Positions 7,851-15,278 of a stretch of DNA of 16,084 nt are shown piece after piece. A model generated the notes under the pieces. It had not been told where the DNA came from and did not search any database. It saw only the letters and a list, made by a program, of their open reading frames with translations. Both the position numbers and the translations under genes were made by a program. This DNA is from CAXTTV01 sp964247295 (GTDB taxonomy: Bacteria > Chloroflexota > Ktedonobacteria > Ktedonobacterales > Ktedonobacteraceae): assembly GCA_964247295.1 (NCBI GenBank), contig CAXTTV010000113.1:1-16084 (forward strand), written 5' to 3'. The stretch's first letter is position 1. Every line of letters starts with the position of its first letter.

Positions 7851-7886
7851 AGAAAGGGGGAGTTGGAGAAAGATTTTCCAACTCCC
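7851..7886 (-). terminator. Terminator of the cyd operon
   Basis: Hairpin between 7858 and 7886: GGGAGTTGGAGAA pairs with TTTTCCAACTCCC (13 bp including one G-U) around a 3-base loop. On the minus strand it is followed by CCTTTCT, a short U-run. The stem begins six bases after the cydB stop codon, so no further gene such as cydX can follow in this transcript before it. Confidence 0.8.
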
Positions 7887-7892
7887 TTGCGT

Positions 7893-8942
7893 TTAATAGC
7901 CTTCGGCCTCGCCTGGAGTTATTTTTACCTTGCCCCAGAAGAGGCGATAGGTAAAGATAAAGTAGATGGCGGCCAGCACCATTCCAATAACCCACCAGAC
8001 TATACCGACGGTTAGACCATACGTAGAGGCAGCGGCGTTGTCGATCGTCAAGCTATTCGCCTTATCGACCGATGGCAGTACCAGCGGAAAAAGACTAAAA
8101 GCCGCGCTGATAAGCATTCCTATAATAAACAGGCAAGAAGAGAAAAAGGCCCGGTAATCCTGCCGTTTGAAATGAAAGTAGCCTGTACCAGCCAGCCCTA
8201 CCAGCCCGATAATGGGGAAAAGAAAGCCCCAGGGGCGACTGGCAAAGCTATTCCCGACCTGAGATTGTACAGAGAACGTGGTGATTGTGACCAGTAGGGT
8301 TAGCACGATCGTCGCCATCCAGGCGAAGCGAGCGATCCGCCGGGCTCGCAAGTTTAGATCCCCTTCGGTTTTGACCGCGATATAACTGGAGCCGTGGGTC
8401 GTCAGAACGGCCAGCGCCATCAGTCCCACAAGAATGGTATACCAATCCAGAATGCCGGGATGCGCGCTATAGGGGTTGAAATCGGTCCAGAGCGGCTCAA
8501 AAAAACGATGTTGAGCATCCATTGGCACCCCTCGGATCACATTCCCAAGGGCCGCGCCAAAGAAAATCGCCAGTAGCGCGCTCCCAATAAAAAACACCAC
8601 ATCCCAGAACGAGGCCCAGAGCTCGTTCGGTATATGGCTCCGGAGCTCGATTGAGATACCTCGCAGGATCAGCAGCCAGAGCACGATGATCAGTGGTAGA
8701 TAGAAGCCGCTAAAGCTGGAAGCGTACAGAAGGGGAAAGCTAAAAAACAGTGTGCCGCCAGCCGCGATAATCCAGACTTCATTGCCATCCCAGACCGGAC
8801 CGATCGCCTTGAGGATCTGGCGGCGCTCCTCGTTGTTTTGGGCAGCGAATAGATGAATGATACCCGCGCCAAGATCAAAGCCGTCGAGCAGGACATACAT
8901 TGTCAGCATAAACGCGACCAGGCAAAACCAGAGTGTAGGCAT
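7893..8942 (-). CDS. cydB: Cytochrome bd quinol oxidase subunit II
   Basis: Integral membrane subunit (349 residues) that partners CydA in the bd-type terminal oxidase, which oxidises quinol and reduces O2 to water while adding to the proton gradient. Diagnostic motifs are LLDGFDLGAG (18-27) and GPVWDGNEVWIIAAGG (48-63), followed by alternating hydrophobic segments consistent with eight or nine helices across the chain. The length is normal for CydB. The ATG at 8942 is preceded by AGAGGAGAAC with ideal spacing, 19 bases after the cydA stop, so the two are co-translated. It is the last gene of the operon; the terminator stem starts six bases after its stop. Confidence 0.95.
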   Translation of the reverse strand: MPTLWFCLVAFMLTMYVLLDGFDLGAGIIHLFAAQNNEERRQILKAIGPVWDGNEVWIIAAGGTLFFSFPLLYASSFSGFYLPLIIVLWLLILRGISIELRSHIPNELWASFWDVVFFIGSALLAIFFGAALGNVIRGVPMDAQHRFFEPLWTDFNPYSAHPGILDWYTILVGLMALAVLTTHGSSYIAVKTEGDLNLRARRIARFAWMATIVLTLLVTITTFSVQSQVGNSFASRPWGFLFPIIGLVGLAGTGYFHFKRQDYRAFFSSCLFIIGMLISAAFSLFPLVLPSVDKANSLTIDNAAASTYGLTVGIVWWVIGMVLAAIYFIFTYRLFWGKVKITPGEAEGY

Positions 8943-8961
8943 AATGTTCTCCTCTTAACAA

Positions 8962-10329
8962 TTAATCGGCGATCCCAGGAACCTGCCCCGCTACTAGCTC
9001 TCCATCCTCATCCTCGCGGACCGGTCCACGCAAGGCTTCAGTTACAACAAGCAAGACATAGAGAAGCGCCAGCAAAAGATACATACCGGCGAACCCAATC
9101 AGCGTAAATAGCACATTGCCACTGGAAACCACTTCAGACGAGCCCCGAACAGTAGGGAGCAGACCAAAGATAATCCAGGGTTGGCGGCCTAGCTCAGTGG
9201 TAAACCAGCCAGCGGTATTCGCGATAAAGGGAAATGGGGTCGCCAGAAACAGAATCCAGAGCATCCAGCGCGAGTTAAACAGGCGGCGACGCCAGAGCAG
9301 AAGCGCGGCCAGCCCCACGATCGCGATAAAAATGGTGCCCAGGCCCACCATAATATGGTAGCTGTAGTAGAGCAGCGTTATATTATCCGGCTGTTGATTA
9401 GCAGGAATGTCGTTCAGGCCCTTTACCGTTGCCGACCAGTGGCGATAGGTGAGAAAGCTAAGGACACCTGGAATGATAATCGGGTTATCCAATGTCTTTG
9501 TATCTGGATTGGGTTGTCCGATAATGACAATATCCGCGCCGCGCTGAGTATAGAAGAGGCCCTCCATTGCCGCCAGTTTCGCCGGTTGATACTGTGTCAC
9601 CTGCGCGCCCTCCAGATCGCCACTAGGATAAAGCTGAAGAATGCTGGCAATCAGCCCAACGATAATTCCCACTCTCACAAACATTCGACCAAAGTCCTCA
9701 TCGCGTCTGGAGAGCAGATAGAACGCGCCGAGTCCCGTCATAACGAATGTTCCCGTGATGACCGCGCCAGTCATTGTATGGAGATATTGTGGCAGAAGCC
9801 AGGAATTAAAGAGAACCGCCCAGTAGTCGGAAATCTCCAGCCTGCTGCCAACTACTTTATAACCGACCGGGTGCTGCATCCAGGCATTCGAGGCGACTAT
9901 AAACGCTCCAGAGGCCCAGGTGCCGATCCAGACCATCAAGGATGCAAACCAGTGCATCCGCTGTCCAAAGACATTCTCGCCAAATAGAAATATCCCCAAA
10001 AAAGCTGACTCTAGAAAGAAAGCGAATGCGCCCTCCATTGCCAGCGTCTGAGCGATGATATCTCCAGCATAGGCCGAGAAGCGGGACCAGTTGGTTCCAA
10101 ACTGGAACTCCATAGGAATCCCTGTTACCACCCCGATGACAAAGGTTACCGCGAAGATCTTTGCCCAGAAGCCGGCAGCGGTATTATAGCGCTCATCCTT
10201 TGTGCGTAAATACATGGTTTTCAAAATAAACAACAGTAGAGCCAGGCCCATCGTAAGTTGAGGGAAAAGATAGTGAAACGAGATCGTAAAGGCAAATTGC
10301 AGGCGTGACATCAAGGTTGCTATATCCAT
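8962..10329 (-). CDS. cydA: Cytochrome bd quinol oxidase subunit I (short Q-loop type)
   Basis: Haem-bearing catalytic subunit of 455 residues. Haem ligands can be placed: His19 (FHYLFP, high-spin b595), His184 (QYLHTMTG) and Met327 (YHIMVGLG) for b558, with Glu99 and Glu107 in the AMEGAFAFFLES proton/oxygen channel. The quinol-binding loop carries AKLAAMEGLF with Lys251 and Glu256, and the signature GWFTTELGRQPW (374-385) is intact. The short length and lack of a C-terminal Q-loop insertion place it in the short-loop class. Where E. coli has Arg391 two residues before the Met ligand, this protein has His325. The ATG at 10329 has AAGGAGG ten bases upstream, the strongest ribosome site in the operon, fitting a structural subunit needed in greater amount than the transporter upstream. 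Confidence 0.96.
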   Translation of the reverse strand: MDIATLMSRLQFAFTISFHYLFPQLTMGLALLLFILKTMYLRTKDERYNTAAGFWAKIFAVTFVIGVVTGIPMEFQFGTNWSRFSAYAGDIIAQTLAMEGAFAFFLESAFLGIFLFGENVFGQRMHWFASLMVWIGTWASGAFIVASNAWMQHPVGYKVVGSRLEISDYWAVLFNSWLLPQYLHTMTGAVITGTFVMTGLGAFYLLSRRDEDFGRMFVRVGIIVGLIASILQLYPSGDLEGAQVTQYQPAKLAAMEGLFYTQRGADIVIIGQPNPDTKTLDNPIIIPGVLSFLTYRHWSATVKGLNDIPANQQPDNITLLYYSYHIMVGLGTIFIAIVGLAALLLWRRRLFNSRWMLWILFLATPFPFIANTAGWFTTELGRQPWIIFGLLPTVRGSSEVVSSGNVLFTLIGFAGMYLLLALLYVLLVVTEALRGPVREDEDGELVAGQVPGIAD

Positions 10330-10394
10330 AAATTACTGTCCTCCTTGCTTCAGCAATCCGCACAAAAAAAAGTCTTTCGCGTAAAAATGTGTAG

Positions 10395-12140
10395 TTACGA
10401 GACTGGCAGCAGGCCATTCTGAAGATCGACCAACTGGTAATACAGACCTCCTTGCTCGACCAGTTGTGTATGTGTGCCCCGTTCCCGAACCTGACCGGCT
10501 TCCAATACAAGAATTTCGTCCATCCGCTCCATCTCAACCAGTCGATGAGTAACCATCAAGGTTGTGCGTCCGCGCATCAGCAGGTCCAGCGATGAGAGCA
10601 GTGCCTGCTCCGTTAAAGGATCAAGATTGGCTGTAGCCTCATCCAGGATCAGCAGGGGGGCATCTTTAAGCAGAGCGCGGGCGATCGCCAGTCGCTGCCG
10701 CTCACCGCCTGAGAGGCGCAATCCCTGTTCTCCGATCCAGGTATCCAATCCCTGCGGTTGAGAGGCGATAAAGTCACTAAGCTGAGCCTGCTCAATCGCC
10801 CTCGTAAGTTCTTGCTCCGTAGCCCCAGGTCGGGCTAGACGCAGATTGCCGCGAAGCGTATCGTTAAAAAGATAGGTATCTTGCGAGACCACGCTGTAAA
10901 TTGCTCGAAGCTCATCTTGGGCGTAGTCACGTAAATCCTGTTTATTCAAATAGATATGTCCCTGCGTGGGGTCCCAGAAGCGGAGCGCCAGCCGAACAAG
11001 GGTACTTTTCCCCGATCCACTGGGACCCACAACAGCTACATGTCGACCGGGAGTCAGCGCTAGATTGATCCCGTGTAGTACCTCTGGTCCGGCTGATGTA
11101 TAAGCAAAATGCAGATCCTCGAAAACCAGAGTATGACCTTCCTCTGGCTTGATGGGAACCAGGGGTGATGGAGGATCGCTCACCGCCGGCTCCGCATCGG
11201 TGATCTCAAAGATCCTTTCCCCAGCCACGATCGAATGCCCAAGAGATTGCAGAGACTGTCCCAGGGGCTGGATCGCCTCAAAGCTTGCCAGTAACAGTAG
11301 CGTGAGAAAGGCCAGATAGACACTATTGATCTGCCTTGAGGTCACCAGGGGGATCGCCAGCACCAGCATGCAGAACACCGAAATATTCATCAAGAACTCG
11401 GTCAGCGCCTGCTGAAGGCCAGAAATCAGTGCCATCCGCCTTTGCACTTGAGTCAGCGCCTGATCTAAAATCGAGATCTGTCGCACCTGTTTCCGGGCGT
11501 TGCCAGAGGCCAGAACATCTTGAACGCCCTGAACCCCATCCACAATTCTAGCATTCAGCTCGCCTCGTGCCTGTAACTCGCGCCGCCCCAATCCTCGTGT
11601 CAGGCGACCGATCAGTAGTGGGAGACCCAGACCCGTCAGGGCTAGAAACAGCACCGCGATCCATGCTAGCGACAGACTAAAGATCGCGAACAGTCCAAAA
11701 GTCAGGAGCGCTACCAGAAGCGCGATCATCAGCGGAGAGGTCGCGCGCAGATAGATATTCTGAAGCTCATCAACATCAGTAAGCAGACGCGACAGAAGAT
11801 CTCCGCTACGCTCCCGTAGCAGCAGGGCCGGAGCTAACGGCTCTAGATGTCCATAGATCCAGCTTCGCATCTGAGACAGTGCCTTAAATGTCACATAGTG
11901 CGAAGTCAATCGCTCACAATAGCGAAATACCGCCCGGAATGCGCCGGTGAAGCGCACAATGAAAATTGGCACCGAGAGCGCGATCAGCATTGTCTCCAGA
12001 GCGGAGGCCGAGATCAGGTAGGCTGACATTCCCAGTAGACTCATACCGCTCGCGATTGTCGCGCAACCCAGCAGAACTGCCAGAGCCACCCACCAGCGAA
12101 AGGGCCAGAGAAATGTGAGCTCGCGTCGAAGGATTTTCAT
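10395..12140 (-). CDS. cydC: CydC-type ABC exporter half, cytochrome bd assembly
   Basis: A 581-residue fusion of a membrane domain (about six helices, residues 10-310) and an ATPase. With CydD it forms a heterodimeric ABC exporter that in E. coli exports thiols (cysteine, glutathione) and is needed for bd assembly. The N-terminal pattern PFRWWVALAVLLG...LLGMSAYLISASAL is typical of CydC. ATPase motifs: Walker A GPSGSGKS (372-379), Q-loop Gln420, signature LSGGERQ (476-482), Walker B LLILDE (496-501) and His532. The start ATG overlaps the cydD stop as ATGA (12137-12140), a translational coupling signal. A 65-base gap to cydA contains a run of eight T on the coding strand but no clear hairpin. 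Confidence 0.92.
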   Translation of the reverse strand: MKILRRELTFLWPFRWWVALAVLLGCATIASGMSLLGMSAYLISASALETMLIALSVPIFIVRFTGAFRAVFRYCERLTSHYVTFKALSQMRSWIYGHLEPLAPALLLRERSGDLLSRLLTDVDELQNIYLRATSPLMIALLVALLTFGLFAIFSLSLAWIAVLFLALTGLGLPLLIGRLTRGLGRRELQARGELNARIVDGVQGVQDVLASGNARKQVRQISILDQALTQVQRRMALISGLQQALTEFLMNISVFCMLVLAIPLVTSRQINSVYLAFLTLLLLASFEAIQPLGQSLQSLGHSIVAGERIFEITDAEPAVSDPPSPLVPIKPEEGHTLVFEDLHFAYTSAGPEVLHGINLALTPGRHVAVVGPSGSGKSTLVRLALRFWDPTQGHIYLNKQDLRDYAQDELRAIYSVVSQDTYLFNDTLRGNLRLARPGATEQELTRAIEQAQLSDFIASQPQGLDTWIGEQGLRLSGGERQRLAIARALLKDAPLLILDEATANLDPLTEQALLSSLDLLMRGRTTLMVTHRLVEMERMDEILVLEAGQVRERGTHTQLVEQGGLYYQLVDLQNGLLPVS

Positions 12141-13867
12141 GCTTGTGTCTCCCCTTTTCTATACCCCGAGAGCAGTTGCGCGAATGGACTGAAGCCGGAG
12201 CGAAGATCAGCCAGCGTTCCCGACTCGACTACTCGGCCCGCGTCCAGCACCGCTACACGATCGGCCTGAGCGATCGTATTGTAGCGATGAGCGATAACCA
12301 GAACCGTACGGCCCTGGATCAGCCTTTGAAGCGACTCACGGATCAGTGTCTCGCTCTGCGGGTCCAGATTAGAGGTTGGCTCATCGAGAATCAAAAGCGG
12401 AGCGTCCTTTAAAAAAGCGCGAGCGATCGCCAGTCGCTGGGCCTGACCCGCGCTCAACCTCGCGGCCCGCTCCCCTATTTGCGTCTCGTAGCCCTGAGAA
12501 AGCTCATGGATAAACCCGTCCGCCCCGGCCAGGATCGCCGCCTGCTCAACCTCCTCATCGGTAGCCATGGGGCGGGCTAGCCGCAGATTCTCGCGAACTG
12601 AGCCATAGAAAAGGTAGGGACGCTGTGGAACCAGAGCCACCATCTCGCGCCAGCGTTCAACCGATAGCAGAGAGAGAGGTAGGTCATTGACCAGAATTGA
12701 GCCAGATTGCAGATCTCTGAAACGCAGTAGTAGATTTACCAGCGTACTTTTGCCGGCTCCACTGCGACCGACCAGAGCTGTACACGAGCCGGCTGGGAGC
12801 GCCAAAGACAGATGTTCAAGGGCCGCCTGCTCATGACCGGGATAACTGAAACTTAGATCTGAGATCTCCACCGAAAGTGGACCACTGGGAGCTGGAGACG
12901 CACCAGTCTCCTTTACCGGGAGAGGCGTTTGCAGGATCTCCAGCAGGCGTTCTGCGGCGGCCTTCCCCTCCATGCCAGCGTGGCGGTGCGTCCCCAGATC
13001 TCGTAGGGGACGATAGAACTCTGGAGCCAGCAACAGGATCAGAAAAGCGTGTTCAAAAGAGATCGCCCGGTTAAGCAGGCGAATCCCCAGGGTTACCGCC
13101 ACCAGCCCGATCGCGATCGACGACATAAACTCTAGAACCGCCCCGGATAGAGAAGCGATCCGCAACACTCGCAATGTACGCCGTCCAAACTCCTCACTGA
13201 TCGCCCAGATCCGGCGGTGTTCGCGTTGAGAACGTCCAAACAATTTTAGTGTCGTCAGTCCCTGCATGGAATCCAGAAAAGTTGCGCTCATGCGTGAGAG
13301 CGCCTCCCACTGGCGCTTCATCAAGCGTTCGGCATAGCTCCCAACCAGCACCATCAGTAGAGGAATAATCGGGGCCGTCACCAGTAGCAGCACCGAACTG
13401 ATCCAATCCAGAGAAAAAATATAGATCGCAATCAGCAGGGGGATCAGAGCGCTAAGGTAAACCTGAGGAAGGTAGCGGCTAATATAGGCATCGAGGCGTT
13501 CCACCCCCGTAGTAAGCGTCGTCACCAGCTCGCCTGTGCGTTCCCCTTGAGTATAAGCTGGTCCCAACAGCAAGAGATGAGAGAAAACGCGCTCACGGAG
13601 ATCGGTTTTCACATGGATCGAGCCAAGCTGAGCGTTTGCTTCGCGAACCCATGTGAGCAGAGAGCGAAGAGCAATCACACCCAACAGAATGAGAAGTAAA
13701 GGTTCGACCTTCGCTATATCGGCATGAGAGATAAAAACCTGAGCTACCACCCGACTGAGCAGCGTCATCAGGGCAATCAACGCAACTGAGCTTATAAGGC
13801 TTAGAACAACCGTGAGAAGCAGCGTAACTTGAACACGTCTCTGGCGCAAAAATAGATTTTTGTACAT
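12137..13867 (-). CDS. cydD: CydD-type ABC exporter half, cytochrome bd assembly
   Basis: First gene of the cyd operon, 576 residues from the ATG at 13867; a TTG just before it (13870) is too close to the GAGGG ribosome site to be preferred. Membrane domain at about 12-305 with the CydD-type sequences TGVERLDAYISRYLPQ and LAPEFYRPLRDLGTHRHAG; ATPase with Walker A GRSGAGKS (367-374), signature LSAGQAQR (471-478), Walker B LLILDEP (491-497) and His527. The signature has Ala in place of the usual second Gly (LSGGQ), so the two composite ATP sites of the CydDC dimer may be unequal. It forms a heterodimer with the next gene product in the membrane. The promoter probably lies within 13900-13960, shared with the divergent YceI gene. 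Confidence 0.92.
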   Translation of the reverse strand: MYKNLFLRQRRVQVTLLLTVVLSLISSVALIALMTLLSRVVAQVFISHADIAKVEPLLLILLGVIALRSLLTWVREANAQLGSIHVKTDLRERVFSHLLLLGPAYTQGERTGELVTTLTTGVERLDAYISRYLPQVYLSALIPLLIAIYIFSLDWISSVLLLVTAPIIPLLMVLVGSYAERLMKRQWEALSRMSATFLDSMQGLTTLKLFGRSQREHRRIWAISEEFGRRTLRVLRIASLSGAVLEFMSSIAIGLVAVTLGIRLLNRAISFEHAFLILLLAPEFYRPLRDLGTHRHAGMEGKAAAERLLEILQTPLPVKETGASPAPSGPLSVEISDLSFSYPGHEQAALEHLSLALPAGSCTALVGRSGAGKSTLVNLLLRFRDLQSGSILVNDLPLSLLSVERWREMVALVPQRPYLFYGSVRENLRLARPMATDEEVEQAAILAGADGFIHELSQGYETQIGERAARLSAGQAQRLAIARAFLKDAPLLILDEPTSNLDPQSETLIRESLQRLIQGRTVLVIAHRYNTIAQADRVAVLDAGRVVESGTLADLRSGFSPFAQLLSGYRKGETQA

Positions 13868-13916
13868 CAAGCCCTCTGGTAACTATACAGATCTTCTATC
13901 CCTGGGAGAAACTAAA

Positions 13917-13930
13917 ATGCTATATAGCAT
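13917..13930. repeat. Perfect 14-bp palindrome upstream of cydD
   Basis: ATGCTATATAGCAT is fully self-complementary. It is followed at once by a second dyad, ATACG-CAT-CGTAT (13932-13944). If the TATGAT at 13929-13934 is the -10 box, transcription begins inside this palindrome, the usual position of a repressor operator. The regulator is unknown; it does not resemble a Rex or Fnr site. Confidence 0.5.
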
Positions 13931-13958
13931 CATACGCATCGTATAGAAATTATGTAAC
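13929..13958 (-). promoter_or_regulatory. Candidate promoter of the cydDCAB operon
   Basis: On the minus strand GTTACA (13953-13958, four of six to TTGACA), an 18-base spacer, then TATGAT (13929-13934, five of six to TATAAT). The start would be near 13922, giving a leader of about 55 bases before the cydD ATG. Confidence 0.3.
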
Positions 13959-14012
13959 TTTTCCTCATATATCAATTATGCCGTTGAGGAAAACATATTT
14001 ACAAGAGGAAAA
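13959..14012. repeat. Three copies of GAGGAAAA in the cyd/yceI control region
   Basis: TTTTCCTCA (13959-13967) and TGAGGAAAA (13985-13993) form a perfect 9-bp inverted repeat with a 17-base spacer. A third copy, GAGGAAAA, lies at 14005-14012, 19 bases (about two helix turns) after the second. TTGAGGA (13984-13990) also pairs with TCCTCAA (14027-14033). The array sits between the two divergent genes and could be an activator or repressor binding cluster. No known regulator is recognised. Confidence 0.45.
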
Positions 14013-14097
14013 TACGCAAAAGGGTATCCTCAAGATAAATATAAGGTAATATACTGAGAGAACCTTAGTTTTCATCTTTAAAGGAGACTGGATATAC

Positions 14098-14823
14098 ATG
14101 TGGTTTTTTTCTACGCGTGTACGTTTTTTTCTGATACTTTTTTGTAGCTTGATTACGCTGGTCGGTTGTGGAGGAAGTGACACAACAACAACATCCACGC
14201 CCCAGGCCACAGCGAAACCGGCGACCACAGCTCAGCCCACACAGGCTAGTGGAACTGCCTGTGTCAGTCAGCAGGCCGGAAACGGTCTGCAAAACTTTCG
14301 GATTGCCAAAGGCAGCGAGGCCAGCTATACCGTCTATGAGAAATTGATCCTCACCGGGAATGATCATAACAAGGTAGTCGGGAAAACCTCTGATGTTCAA
14401 GGAGGCTTCCTGGCAAAAACGACGGGCACCCCGGAAATTGGAAATATGCAGATCACCATCAATCTGACAAATTTGCACACCGATAGCGACCGACGCGATC
14501 ATTATGTTCAAGAAAATTATCTTCAGACCGCGATATATCCCACAGCGGTCTTTAAATCCCCCTGTGGGGTAAAACTAACGCGGGCTTACCAACCAGGCCA
14601 GACCGTCACCTTTAAAATCAACGGCGATCTCACGATGCATGGAAAAACAAAGCCTGAAACCTTTGATGTTCAGGGAAAGTTTGACAATGGCTCCATTAGC
14701 GGTGTCGCCACCACAAAGATTCTCATGACCGACTTTGGCATTGACCCGCCGAACCTGGCCCAGATCGCCATTTCGGAAAATCAGGTGCAGCTCAGCATCA
14801 ATTTTACTTTAAAACAAGGATAA
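14098..14823 (+). CDS. YceI-family lipoprotein
   Basis: A 241-residue exported protein. The N-terminus has basic residues, a hydrophobic stretch and the lipobox LVGC with Cys24, so it should be lipid-anchored outside the cytoplasmic membrane. A Thr/Ala/Pro/Gln-rich linker (28-52) leads to a YceI lipocalin-like beta-barrel at about 66-240, with LHTDSDRRDHYV (126-137), FKSPCGV (152-158), LTMHGKTKPETFDV (178-191) and the C-terminal MTDFGIDPPN (210-219). YceI proteins bind polyisoprenoid chains such as quinone tails in the cases studied; the ligand here is inferred. Cys55 and Cys156 could form a disulphide. AGGAG lies 11 bases before the ATG. It is divergent from cyd and 26 bases before the next gene, with which it probably forms an operon. 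Confidence 0.88.
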   Translation: MWFFSTRVRFFLILFCSLITLVGCGGSDTTTTSTPQATAKPATTAQPTQASGTACVSQQAGNGLQNFRIAKGSEASYTVYEKLILTGNDHNKVVGKTSDVQGGFLAKTTGTPEIGNMQITINLTNLHTDSDRRDHYVQENYLQTAIYPTAVFKSPCGVKLTRAYQPGQTVTFKINGDLTMHGKTKPETFDVQGKFDNGSISGVATTKILMTDFGIDPPNLAQIAISENQVQLSINFTLKQG

Positions 14824-14849
14824 TTCTATTTAAAGAAGGGGAGTATACA

Positions 14850-15209
14850 ATGGCCGATCAATTAGCCAACCTGGAGAGCGAGCAGTTCTGCTACCTTACC
14901 ACCACAGGCCGCTCAACGGGCAAAAAACATACAATTGAAATCTGGTTTGCCCTCAATGGTAGCACCCTCTACATGCTCTCGGGTGGCAAAGATAAATCTG
15001 ACTGGGTGAAAAATATCAGAAAGATCTCGGAAGTCAGTGTCAAGATTGGTCAGACAACTTTTCATGGGCAGGGGCGTGAGGTCGCGCCCGAAAGCTCTGA
15101 AGATGCCCTGGCGCGGCGGCTCATTTACGGAAAATACTCCCCATCCAATAATGACTTAGAGGATTGGGCGCGAACCTCGCTCCCAGTTGCTATTGACTTT
15201 TCTTTCTAA
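14850..15209 (+). CDS. Deazaflavin (F420)-dependent quinone reductase / nitroreductase-like protein
   Basis: A 119-residue split-beta-barrel protein related to the F420H2-dependent quinone reductase (Ddn) group. Recognisable pattern: YLTTTGRSTGKKHTIEIWF (15-33), LYMLSGGKDKSDWVKNI (40-56), VSVKIG (62-67), and a C-terminal WARTSLPVAIDF (106-117) that shows the chain is complete. Members bind F420 or a related flavin and reduce quinones or nitro compounds; the cofactor and substrate here are inferred. There is no signal peptide. AAGGGGAG lies six bases before the ATG, and the gene follows the YceI lipoprotein by 26 bases, so co-transcription is likely. Its place beside a quinol oxidase operon fits a quinone-related role but does not prove it. 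Confidence 0.78.
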   Translation: MADQLANLESEQFCYLTTTGRSTGKKHTIEIWFALNGSTLYMLSGGKDKSDWVKNIRKISEVSVKIGQTTFHGQGREVAPESSEDALARRLIYGKYSPSNNDLEDWARTSLPVAIDFSF

Positions 15210-15226
15210 AATTATTGGAGAAGCAA

Positions 15227-15247
15227 ATGCCTGAACGAAACCTGTAG
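15227..15247 (+). other. Six-codon mini-ORF with a good ribosome site
   Basis: ATG at 15227 has GGAGAAG beginning ten bases upstream (GGAG ends six bases before the ATG) but reads only MPERNL before TAG. It lies 17 bases after the stop of the deazaflavin protein, where a third operon gene would begin. It may be the remains of a truncated gene start, a tiny leader, or chance. Confidence 0.3.
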
Positions 15248-15278
15248 CGTCACCGTTCACATGTTTGAGCGCATGTAC

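Noticed and set aside
7649..7857. Possible cydX or other small gene after cydB
   Set aside because: The cyd terminator hairpin starts six bases after the cydB stop, and the remaining spacer contains only the phosphoesterase promoter and leader.
9355..9987. 210-residue plus-strand ORF antisense to cydA
   Set aside because: It is a shadow of cydA, whose haem ligands and signature motifs are all intact. The antisense translation shows no domain and no ribosome site.
10330..10394. Terminator or attenuator between cydC and cydA
   Set aside because: There is a run of eight T on the coding strand, but no stem of useful length precedes it.
12423..12430. GCGATCGC sites as cyanobacterial HIP1 elements
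   Set aside because: Two of the three copies encode the same conserved LAIAR segment in the two homologous ATPase domains, and the gene content does not point to a cyanobacterium.
13868..13870. TTG as the cydD start
   Set aside because: It is only one base from the GAGGG ribosome site; the next codon, ATG, has workable spacing.
14065..14511. 148-residue minus-strand ORF over the YceI gene start
   Set aside because: Antisense to a clear lipoprotein with a lipobox and YceI motifs; its translation (poly-Cys/Gly stretches) is what an antisense reading of the Thr-rich linker gives.
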